A stretch of DNA of 64,000 nt from Burkholderia sp. HI2500 (lineage in GTDB: Bacteria > Pseudomonadota > Gammaproteobacteria > Burkholderiales > Burkholderiaceae), in assembly GCF_002223055.1 (NCBI RefSeq), contig NZ_NKFL01000003.1:124001-188000 (forward strand), read 5' to 3'. The notes beneath the pieces are model-generated. The model had not been told where the DNA came from and did no database searches. It worked only from the letters and a program-made list of their open reading frames with translations. Below, one piece after another: positions 9,188 through 16,409 of the stretch (position 1 is the stretch's first letter; every line of letters begins with the position of its first letter). Position numbers and translations under genes: made by a program.

Positions 9188-9561
9188 CGTATTTCCGGCG
9201 GGCTGCCTTTTATCCCTGTCAAATCTGCCGGGTATTTCCGCGTTCGCTGCGTGTCCCCGGCATTGCACTGTTCAACTATTAAGCACGCCCGCGTCGAGGC
9301 AGGCGCCCGGAAATTTTTGCCACCGTCCGGGCGGCGCGTCGCGAAACCAGTAAAACTTGCCCGTTCCGGCCGAAAGAAAAATCGCTGCGAGCCCGCTGCG
9401 AGAGGCCATTGGAGGGGGTAGCGCCCGGTTTTAAAAGGAATTACTCTTCACACGACGATTGAATTATGAAAAATTGATCGGTACTATACCCGCGCGCTTC
9501 TTGCAAAGCAAAAGAACCAGATTCTCAACGATTTAAAACTCACGCGCCGGTGGATATAACG
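9188..9561. promoter_or_regulatory. Divergent T6SS control region
   Basis: This 374-bp spacer lies between tssJ (leftward) and the rightward lipoprotein-tssB operon, so it should hold promoters for both arms. It becomes AT-rich from about 9425 on. A sigma70-like promoter for the rightward arm is listed separately. I looked for a sigma54 -24/-12 element and found none. A TTAATA element at 9277-9282 on the minus strand could be a -10 for tssJ but lacks a good -35. No clear operator was seen. Confidence 0.55.
9459..9487 (+). promoter_or_regulatory. Candidate sigma70 promoter of the rightward T6SS operon
   Basis: TTGAAT (9459-9464), a 17-bp AT-rich spacer, then TACTAT (9482-9487). Each hexamer matches consensus at four of six positions. 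It lies about 75 bp before the lipoprotein gene at 9562. Based on sequence only. Confidence 0.45.
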
Positions 9562-10191
9562 ATGAAAGACCGTCTCTTCGCAAAACTGTCTGGGGTAGTA
9601 GTGGCTTGCGGCGTGATCGCAGGTTGTGCGAGCCAGCCTCCGGCGCCGCCGACTGCCGAAGTGTTCAACAAGTCGCTGGCGGATGCGGACGCAGTTGCGA
9701 AGGCGGGGGACCAGGACAAGGCGCTCGGCCTGTATCAGCAGCTCGCGAAGTCGGATCCGACGCGCGAAGAGCCGTGGTCGCGCATCGCGCAAATCCAGTT
9801 CGCCCAGAACCATTACGGCCAGGCAATCGTTGCCGCGCAGGAAGCGCTGCAGCGCGACGCGACCGATCGTCAGGCGAAGAGCGTGCTGGCCGTGGCCGGC
9901 CTGCGGATCGCGACGCAGTCGCTCGGCGAGCTGCGCCAGGATTCGTCGCTCGCGGGTGACGCGAAGTCGGATGCGCAGGCGCTCGCGAAGCAGCTGCGCG
10001 ACACGCTGGGCGAATCGGCGCTGTTCCCGCCGGAAACGAAGGTCGTGAAGCCGCGCCAGACGCGCCGTGTCGTTCATCGTGCGAAGACCGGCGGTGCACC
10101 GGCGGCCGAAGCAGCGGCGACCAGCACGCCGACGCCGCCCACCACGCCGCAAAAGGGCGGCGCCGACCCGTTCGGCGCACTGCGCAACTGA
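9562..10191 (+). CDS. T6SS-associated lipoprotein with TPR-like repeats
   Basis: A 209-residue lipoprotein. The signal peptide MKDRLFAKLSGVVVACGVIAGC has a lipobox VIAGC (Cys22). The mature part contains two helical TPR-like repeats (AKAGDQDKALGLYQQLAKSD and AQNHYGQAIVAAQEALQRD), and the C-terminus is low-complexity, basic then Pro/Thr-rich. It is first gene of the rightward T6SS operon, directly before tssB. In Burkholderia T6SS literature a lipoprotein at this place is, to my memory, called TagM; I give no symbol because the match is by position. A role in helping TssJ or peptidoglycan passage is inference. ATG 9562 is chosen over an earlier in-frame start at 9550 because it begins the signal peptide. 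Confidence 0.85.
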   Translation: MKDRLFAKLSGVVVACGVIAGCASQPPAPPTAEVFNKSLADADAVAKAGDQDKALGLYQQLAKSDPTREEPWSRIAQIQFAQNHYGQAIVAAQEALQRDATDRQAKSVLAVAGLRIATQSLGELRQDSSLAGDAKSDAQALAKQLRDTLGESALFPPETKVVKPRQTRRVVHRAKTGGAPAAEAAATSTPTPPTTPQKGGADPFGALRN

Positions 10192-10237
10192 CCGCAAGAC
10201 TGACGCGATAACCACAACTAACCTGGGAGCCGTCGAG

Positions 10238-10753
10238 ATGGCCAAGAAAGAAAGCATTCAGAAAAGCTTGCAGAAAATACGGCCGCCGCGCGTCCAATTG
10301 ACCTATGAGGTCGAGAAGGGCGATGCGATCGAGGTGAAGGAACTGCCGTTCGTCGTCGGGGTCGTCGGCGATCTGGCGGGCCAGTCCGAAATCGAGCAGC
10401 CGAAGCTGCGCGACCGTAAATTCGTCAACATCGATCGCGACAATTTCGACGACGTGATGAAGGCGATCGAGCCGCGTGCCGCGTTCCAGGTGGAAAACCG
10501 CCTGAGCCCGGAAGGCGGCAAGTTCGCGGTCGACCTGAAGTTCCGTTCGCTGTCGGATTTCAGCCCGGACGAAGTCGTCGAACAGGTCGAGCCGCTGCGC
10601 CGCCTGCTCGAGGCGCGCTCGAAGCTCGCCGACCTGCGCAACAAGCTCGCCGGCAACGACAAGCTCGAGGATCTGCTGTCCGAGGTGCTGAAGAACACGC
10701 AGCAGCTGCAGGAGCTCGCGAAGGGCACGGGCAGCGACAAAGACGGCGAATGA
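10238..10753 (+). CDS. tssB: Type VI secretion sheath small subunit TssB
   Basis: A 171-residue TssB/VipA protein that forms the contractile sheath with TssC. The N-terminus MAKKESIQKSLQKIRPPRVQ and the FVVGVVGDLAG and FSPDEVVEQVEPLRRLLEAR blocks are family hallmarks. GGGAG 11 bp before the ATG supports this start; the frame is open upstream inside the previous gene. It is followed 15 bp later by tssC. Confidence 0.97.
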   Translation: MAKKESIQKSLQKIRPPRVQLTYEVEKGDAIEVKELPFVVGVVGDLAGQSEIEQPKLRDRKFVNIDRDNFDDVMKAIEPRAAFQVENRLSPEGGKFAVDLKFRSLSDFSPDEVVEQVEPLRRLLEARSKLADLRNKLAGNDKLEDLLSEVLKNTQQLQELAKGTGSDKDGE

Positions 10754-10768
10754 CGACGGAGTGTTGAG

Positions 10769-12259
10769 ATGAACCAGCAAACGGCTGCGGCCCAAGCGAG
10801 CGGCGCGGACTACGCCGCCGGGACCTCGCTGCTCGACGACATCGTCGAGAAGAGCAAGGTCGCGAAATCCGATTCCGAGCATGCGCGTGCGAAGGACCTG
10901 ATCGGCGAACTCGTGCACCAGGTGCTCGACGGCACGGTGATCGTGTCGGACAACCTGTCGGCCACGATCGACGCGCGCGTCGCGGAACTGGACCGCCTGA
11001 TTTCCACGCAGCTTTCCGCAGTGATGCACGCGCCGGAATTCCAGCGCCTCGAAAGCACGTGGCGCGGGATGGACTACCTGGTCAAGGAAAGCAACACCGG
11101 CCAGACGATCAAGATCAAGGCGCTGCACGCGCCGAAGCGCGACCTCGTGCGCGATTTCAAGGGCGCGAGCGAGTTCGACCAGAGCGCGCTGTTCAAGAAG
11201 GTCTACGAAGAAGAATTCGGCACGTTCGGCGGCTCGCCGTTCGGTGCGCTGATCGGCGATTACGAGATCTCGCGCCAGCCGGAAGACATGTACTTCATCG
11301 AGCAGATGTCGCACGTCGCGGCGGCCGCGCATGCGCCGTTCATCGCGTCGGCATCGCCCGAGCTGCTCGGCCTCGAGTCGTTCTCCGACCTCGGCAAGCC
11401 GCGCGACCTGGGCAAGGTGTTCGATACGGTCGAATATGCGAAGTGGAAGTCGTTCCGCGACGCCGAAGATTCGCGCTACGTCGGCCTGACGCTGCCGCGC
11501 TTCCTCGGCCGCCTGCCGTTCAATCCGAAGGACGGCCAGACCGCGGAGAACTTCAACTTCGTCGAGGACGTCGACGGCACCGACCACGACAAGTACCTGT
11601 GGTGCAACGCCGCGTGGGCGTTCGCTGCGCGCCTGACGGCCGCATTCGACGACTTCGGCTGGTGCGCGGCGATCCGCGGCGTCGAAGGCGGCGGCCTCGT
11701 CGAGGACCTGCCGACCCACACGTTCAAGACCGACGACGGTGAAGTCGCGCTGAAGTGCCCGACCGAAATCGCGATCACCGATCGCCGCGAGAAGGAGCTG
11801 AGCGACCTCGGCTTCATCCCGCTCGTCCATTGCAAGAACTCAGATTACGCCGCGTTCTTCGCTGCGCAGTCGGTGCAGAAACCCAAGAAATACAGCACCG
11901 ACAGCGCGAATGCGAACGCCGTCCTGTCCGCCCAGCTTCAGTACATCTTCTCGGTATCGCGCGTCGCGCACTACCTGAAGGCGATGATGCGGGACAAGAT
12001 CGGCAGCTTCGCATCGGCGCAGAACGTGGAGACTTTCCTCAACCGGTGGATTTCGCAATACGTCCTGCTCGACGACAACGCCTCGCAGGAACAGAAAGCG
12101 CAATTTCCGCTGCGCGAGGCATCCATACAAGTGTCGGAGATTCCGGGCAAGCCGGGCTCGTATCGTTCGGTCGCGTTCCTGCGCCCGCACTTTCAGCTCG
12201 ACGAACTCTCGATTTCTCTGCGACTTGTCGCTGATCTGCCCAAACCGGCAAATTCATAA
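10769..12259 (+). CDS. tssC: Type VI secretion sheath large subunit TssC
   Basis: A 496-residue TssC/VipB protein, normal length. It begins with the disordered N-terminus and LLDDIVEKSK helix that docks TssB. It carries typical core segments such as FQRLESTWRGMDYLVKES, SPFGALIGDYE and the C-terminal FLRPHFQLDELSISLRLVADLP. The TssBC sheath contracts to drive the Hcp tube. Translation is probably coupled to tssB (15-bp gap). Confidence 0.97.
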   Translation: MNQQTAAAQASGADYAAGTSLLDDIVEKSKVAKSDSEHARAKDLIGELVHQVLDGTVIVSDNLSATIDARVAELDRLISTQLSAVMHAPEFQRLESTWRGMDYLVKESNTGQTIKIKALHAPKRDLVRDFKGASEFDQSALFKKVYEEEFGTFGGSPFGALIGDYEISRQPEDMYFIEQMSHVAAAAHAPFIASASPELLGLESFSDLGKPRDLGKVFDTVEYAKWKSFRDAEDSRYVGLTLPRFLGRLPFNPKDGQTAENFNFVEDVDGTDHDKYLWCNAAWAFAARLTAAFDDFGWCAAIRGVEGGGLVEDLPTHTFKTDDGEVALKCPTEIAITDRREKELSDLGFIPLVHCKNSDYAAFFAAQSVQKPKKYSTDSANANAVLSAQLQYIFSVSRVAHYLKAMMRDKIGSFASAQNVETFLNRWISQYVLLDDNASQEQKAQFPLREASIQVSEIPGKPGSYRSVAFLRPHFQLDELSISLRLVADLPKPANS

Positions 12260-12271
12260 GCGAGTAAATCG

Positions 12272-12290
12272 CCCGGGCGGGCCGCCTGGG
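12272..12290 (+). other. GC-rich hairpin upstream of hcp
   Basis: An 8-bp stem CCCGGGCG/CGCCTGGG with one G-U pair and loop GGC lies in the 70-bp tssC-hcp gap. No T-tract follows, so it is not a classic terminator. It could stabilise or bound a processed hcp transcript. Confidence 0.45.
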
Positions 12291-12329
12291 TAGGACGTTA
12301 AAACCACCTCTTTGGGGAGTCGAAGGGCC

Positions 12330-12833
12330 ATGTTACATATGCACTTGCAGTTTGGTAGTCCCGCGGTGAAGGGCGAATCCGCGGACAAGGACCACCAGGG
12401 CTGGATCGAGCTGAAATCGTGGGATCACTCGATCGTTCAGCCGCGTTCGGCAACCGCATCGACCGCTGGCGGTCACACGATGACGCGTTGCGAACACGGC
12501 GACATGATCTTCACGAAGGAAATCGATTCGTCGAGCCCGCTGCTGTACCAACACGCTTCGGGCGGCACCACGTTCGACGAGGTGACGGTCCATTTCTCGC
12601 GCGCTGACGGTGAAGGCAAGCGCGTGCAGTATCTGGAAGTCAAGCTCAAGTACGTGATCATCTCGAGCATCGCCCCGAGCGTTCGCGAAGAAGGTCTGCC
12701 GCTCGAGACGTTCTCGCTGAAGTACGCAGCTGTGCAGTGGAAGCAAACCCAGCAGAAGATCGGCGGCAACCAGGGCGGCAACACGCAGGGCGCCTGGAGT
12801 CTGACGAAGAACGACAAGACCTACGCGGTCTAA
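12330..12833 (+). CDS. hcp: Hcp tube protein (TssD)
   Basis: A 167-residue Hcp; hexamers stack into the inner tube and are secreted. The segments HMHLQFGSPAVKGESADKDH, WIELKSWDHSIVQPRS, GDMIFTKEIDSSSPLLYQ and the C-terminal LKYAAVQWKQTQQKIGG are standard. No C-terminal toxin extension is present. The start MLHMHLQFG at 12330 follows GGGG/AAGGG purines; an earlier in-frame ATG at 12312 gives an atypical MGSRRA leader. It is flanked by hairpins on both sides, which fits a need for much more Hcp than the rest of the operon. Confidence 0.97.
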   Translation: MLHMHLQFGSPAVKGESADKDHQGWIELKSWDHSIVQPRSATASTAGGHTMTRCEHGDMIFTKEIDSSSPLLYQHASGGTTFDEVTVHFSRADGEGKRVQYLEVKLKYVIISSIAPSVREEGLPLETFSLKYAAVQWKQTQQKIGGNQGGNTQGAWSLTKNDKTYAV

Positions 12834-12842
12834 GGTCGGTTG

Positions 12843-12878
12843 CGGCAACGGGGCGCTCGGCGTCCCCGTTGCCGTTTT
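12843..12878 (+). terminator. Partial terminator or attenuator after hcp
   Basis: A perfect 11-bp stem CGGCAACGGGG/CCCCGTTGCCG (12843-12853, 12864-12874) with a 10-base loop and four T. It lies inside the operon, 10 bp after the hcp stop and 18 bp before the tssE start. The short T-tract suggests incomplete termination or a 3' block protecting hcp mRNA. Confidence 0.7.
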
Positions 12879-12896
12879 CGCTGTACATACCGGCCG

Positions 12897-13382
12897 ATGA
12901 AACGATTCGAACCCAGTTTTCTCGACAAGCTGTTCGACGACGAACCGCACCTGCCGGCCTCGGCAGCGATGCGGCAATTGTCGCTGGACGAGCTCAAGAA
13001 CACGGTCGCCCGCGACGTCGAGGCGATCCTCAACACCCGTATCGCCCACACCGAGAACGAGCTGGCCACGCTGCCGGAGTGCCAGAAGTCGGTGCTGACC
13101 TACGGGCTGAACGATTTCGCGGGGCTGAGCCTGGCGAGTCACTACGATCGCGCGTTCATCTGCAAGTCGATCCAGCAGGCCATCGCACGCCACGAGCCGC
13201 GCCTGCAGCAGGTGCAGGTGACGTTCGAGCTGAACGAGCAGGCCACCAACGCGCTTTACTTCGCGATCCAGGCGCTGCTCGTCGTGCACCCGGCCGAGGA
13301 GCCGGTGAGTTTCGACGCGATGCTGCAGCCTTCGACGCTGCAGTATTCGGTCACGCGCGCACGCGCCGCAAGAATGCAGTAA
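12897..13382 (+). CDS. tssE: Type VI secretion baseplate protein TssE (gp25-like)
   Basis: A 161-residue protein of the T4 gp25 / lysozyme-like family that nucleates sheath assembly in the baseplate wedge. It begins MKRFEPSFLDKLFDD. It has the conserved TVARDVEAILNTR helix (the gp25 EPR-like region) and YGLNDFAGL, followed by IQQAIARHEPRLQQVQV. ATG 12897 is chosen because the open frame upstream runs through the hairpin after hcp. Confidence 0.95.
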   Translation: MKRFEPSFLDKLFDDEPHLPASAAMRQLSLDELKNTVARDVEAILNTRIAHTENELATLPECQKSVLTYGLNDFAGLSLASHYDRAFICKSIQQAIARHEPRLQQVQVTFELNEQATNALYFAIQALLVVHPAEEPVSFDAMLQPSTLQYSVTRARAARMQ

Positions 13383-13459
13383 ATCAAGCCGCCGAGCGGG
13401 CCGGACCGCCCGGTGGTGGATCAGGGTCCGGCAGGAAATATTGAGGTTCGGGGTCGTCG

Positions 13460-15295
13460 ATGGAAGAATTGCTGCCGTATTACGAGCGCGAATTATCGTT
13501 TTTGCGGCGCTATTCGCGAGATTTCGCCGAACGCTATCCGAAGATCGCGGCGCGGCTCGCGCTGTCCGGCGAGCATTGCGAGGATCCGCACGTCGAGCGG
13601 ATGATCGAGTCGTTCGCGCTGCTCGGCGCGCGCATCAACAAGAAGCTCGACGACGATTACCCGGAATTCACCGAAGCGCTGCTGGAAGTGCTGTATCCGC
13701 ACTACCTGCGGCCGTTCCCGTCGTGCTCGATCGCGCAGTTCACGCCGGCGTCGCCCGGCCAGCAGACCGAACCGGTCGTGATCGATCGCGGCACCGAGCT
13801 GAAGAGCCGCCCGATCCGCGGCGTGCAGTGCCGGTTCCGTACCGCCTATGACGTGACGCTCGCGCCGATCCGCATCTCGGAAGCCCGCTACACGCCGGTC
13901 GCGCTCGCGCCGAGCGCGACGGTGCTGCCGTCGAACGCGACGGGCGTGATCTCGATCACGTTCGAATCGCTCGCCGCGCAGCTCGATCTCGGCGCGCTGA
14001 AGCTGCCGACGCTGCGCGCGCACCTGCACGGCGAACAGTCGTTCGTCGCCGCGCTGACCGACTGCCTGTTCGTCAACGTGCTCGGCGCGTATGTCGAGCC
14101 CGAACGCAACGGCCGCTGGACCGCGCTGCGCAAGCTGCCGATCGCGCATGCCGGCTTCGACGAGGACGACGCGCTGATCGACTACCCGGCGAAATCGCAT
14201 CCCGCGTATCGCCTGCTCACCGAATACTTCGCATTCCCCGACAAGTTCGATTTCGTCGACTTCGACATCGCGGCGATCGCGCGCGCGAGCGGCCGCTGCC
14301 AGCGCGCGACGCTGCATCTCGTGCTGCAGGACGTGCGCAGCGATTCGCATGTCGCGCGGCTGCTCGAACTGTTGACGGCGAGCCACTTCCGGCTGTTCTG
14401 CACGCCGATCGTCAACCTGTTCCGCCAGCACGGCGAACCGATCCGCATCACGCACCGCGCGGTGTCCTACCCGGTGATCGCCGAGGCGCGGCGCGCGTTC
14501 GCGTACGAGGTGTATTCGATCGATTCGGTGAAGCTCGTCAGGCAACAGGCGCACGAGGAATCGGTGATCGAGTTCCGGCCGTTCTATTCGCTGCATCACG
14601 GCGAATCGGCGCGGATCGGCCATTACTGGTTCGCGCGCCGCAACGACTGGGTCGCGCAGAAGAGCCCCGGCTACGAAACCGAGATCTCGATCGTCGACAT
14701 CGATTTCGAGCCGACGTCGCCGCAGACCGACACGCTGAGCCTCGACCTCACCTGCACGAACCGCGACCTGCCGGCGATGCTCGCGTTCGGGCTCGAAGGC
14801 GGCGACCTGTTCCAGGAAGGCGGTGCGCAGACGAGCGGCATTTCACTGCTGCGCCGCCCGACGCAGAGCGTGCGCTTCGAGCGCGGCCGCGCCGCGCACT
14901 GGCGGCTCGTGTCGCATCTCGCGCTCAATCATGTGTCGCTGGTCGCGCACGGCCTCGCGCCGCTGAAGGAAATGCTGACGCTGTACGACCTGCGGCGCAC
15001 CGCCGTGTCGATGCGCCAGATCGACGGCCTGGCCGGCATCGAGCAGCGCGGCGCCGTGCAGTGGCTGCCCGGCAAGCCGTTCGCGACCTTCGTGCGCGGC
15101 ATCGAGATCCGCCTGACGATCGACGAGGAACACTTCGTCGGCGCGAGCCTGGCCTCGTTCGTGCGTGTGCTCGACAGCTTCTTCGGGCTGTACGTGCACC
15201 TCAACAGTTTCGTTCAACTAGTCGTCGTGTCGAAGCGCACCGGCGAGGAGATCATCCGATGCAAGCCCCGGACCGGCGAATCGATCCTGGCGTAG
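13460..15295 (+). CDS. tssF: Type VI secretion baseplate protein TssF
   Basis: A 611-residue TssF/VasA protein. The N-terminal EELLPYYERELSFLRRYSRDFAERYPKIA is diagnostic; FHYGES-like middle segments (YSLHHGES) and a C-terminal LNSFVQLVV are also typical. TssF forms the wedge core with TssG. The 3' end overlaps the start of tssG by 37 bp. It follows tssE after a 77-bp GC-rich gap. Confidence 0.96.
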   Translation: MEELLPYYERELSFLRRYSRDFAERYPKIAARLALSGEHCEDPHVERMIESFALLGARINKKLDDDYPEFTEALLEVLYPHYLRPFPSCSIAQFTPASPGQQTEPVVIDRGTELKSRPIRGVQCRFRTAYDVTLAPIRISEARYTPVALAPSATVLPSNATGVISITFESLAAQLDLGALKLPTLRAHLHGEQSFVAALTDCLFVNVLGAYVEPERNGRWTALRKLPIAHAGFDEDDALIDYPAKSHPAYRLLTEYFAFPDKFDFVDFDIAAIARASGRCQRATLHLVLQDVRSDSHVARLLELLTASHFRLFCTPIVNLFRQHGEPIRITHRAVSYPVIAEARRAFAYEVYSIDSVKLVRQQAHEESVIEFRPFYSLHHGESARIGHYWFARRNDWVAQKSPGYETEISIVDIDFEPTSPQTDTLSLDLTCTNRDLPAMLAFGLEGGDLFQEGGAQTSGISLLRRPTQSVRFERGRAAHWRLVSHLALNHVSLVAHGLAPLKEMLTLYDLRRTAVSMRQIDGLAGIEQRGAVQWLPGKPFATFVRGIEIRLTIDEEHFVGASLASFVRVLDSFFGLYVHLNSFVQLVVVSKRTGEEIIRCKPRTGESILA

Positions 15296-16359
15296 TCGAC
15301 GCGCTGCTCGACGAACCGCACCGCTTCGAGTTCTTCCAGGCGGTGCGCGTGCTCGAAGGGCTGTTCGCGCGGCAGGCGTCGGACGCGCCCGGCGCGTGGC
15401 GGCAGGGCGACGTGGTCGCGCAGCGCATCGAATTCCGCAACACGCTGTCGCTCGGCTTTCCGCCGAGCGAGATCGAAGGCGCGCGTTCGTTCGACGACGA
15501 CGGCACCCACCTCGACACGGGCGAGGCGCGCGGCGCCGCGCTCGCGGCCGGTGAGCTCGGCCACGTCGAGCTGACGCCCGCGTTCTTCGGGCTGCTCGGC
15601 GGGCAGGGCGCGCTGCCGCTGCATTACACCGAGCAGATCGTCGCGCGCGAGCACCTGAAGCGCGATCATGCGGCGCGTGCCTTCTTCGACGTGTTCTCGA
15701 ACCGCGCGACCGCGCTGTTCTATGCCGCGTGGAAGAAATACCGGCTGCCGTTCCACTACGAACTCGACCGTGACGAGCGCTATCTGCCGCTGCTGCTCGC
15801 GATCGCGGGCGTGCCGAGCGACGAGGTGCGCGACAGTCTCGCGGCCGGCGTGGGCGGCGTGCTCGACGAGGCCGTGGCCGGCTATGCGCTCGCCGCGCGG
15901 CACCGGCCGATGTCGGCCGCCTACCTGCAGCGCACGCTGTCCGACTACTTCCGCGTGCCGGTGAAGATCGACCAGTTCGTCGGCAAGTGGTACGACGTGC
16001 CGCCCGACCAGCTGAGCGTGCTCGGCGAAGTCAACGCGGTGCTCGGCGCGACGGCGCTCGTCGGCGAACGCGTGTGGCAGCGCGACATGCGCGCGCGGAT
16101 AGTCGTCGGCCCGCTGTCCAAGCGCGACTACGAGGCGTTCCTGCCCGGCGGCGCGCACGCCATCGCACTGGAGCGGATGCTGACGCTGCTTGCCGGCGTC
16201 ACGCTCGAATACGAGGTGAAGCTCGTGCTCAAGCGCACCGAGGTCGGTGCGAGCGTGCTCGGCGCGGGCTCGCGGCTCGGCTGGGACGCGTTCCTCTGCA
16301 CGCGCGACGCGGTCGAGGACCGCTCCGACGCCCGCTACGAACTGCACGTGATTCACTGA
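15259..16359 (+). CDS. tssG: Type VI secretion baseplate protein TssG
   Basis: A 366-residue TssG/VasB protein. The N-terminus (LLDEPHRFEFFQAVRVLEGL) and the middle LTPAFFGLLGGQGALPLHYTE are family signatures. The start ATG at 15259 lies inside tssF, with GAGGAGATC just upstream; the open frame extends further but only antisense-like residues lie there. Overlap implies coupled translation, in keeping with the fixed TssF2-TssG wedge. Confidence 0.94.
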   Translation: MQAPDRRIDPGVVDALLDEPHRFEFFQAVRVLEGLFARQASDAPGAWRQGDVVAQRIEFRNTLSLGFPPSEIEGARSFDDDGTHLDTGEARGAALAAGELGHVELTPAFFGLLGGQGALPLHYTEQIVAREHLKRDHAARAFFDVFSNRATALFYAAWKKYRLPFHYELDRDERYLPLLLAIAGVPSDEVRDSLAAGVGGVLDEAVAGYALAARHRPMSAAYLQRTLSDYFRVPVKIDQFVGKWYDVPPDQLSVLGEVNAVLGATALVGERVWQRDMRARIVVGPLSKRDYEAFLPGGAHAIALERMLTLLAGVTLEYEVKLVLKRTEVGASVLGAGSRLGWDAFLCTRDAVEDRSDARYELHVIH

Positions 16360-16409
16360 TTCCGAACGACAACAAACACGCAATCGAACCTGAGACTGAG
16401 ATCGACGCC

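Noticed and set aside
9188..9561. Search for a sigma54 promoter in the divergent T6SS region
   Set aside because: No TGGCA-N7-TGC-like element found on either strand; only a sigma70-like candidate was kept.
9665..11830. Very long minus-strand open frame (721 codons) opposite the lipoprotein gene, tssB and tssC
   Set aside because: Arg/Leu/Ala-rich composition and antisense phase to well-supported T6SS genes; a shadow caused by high G+C.
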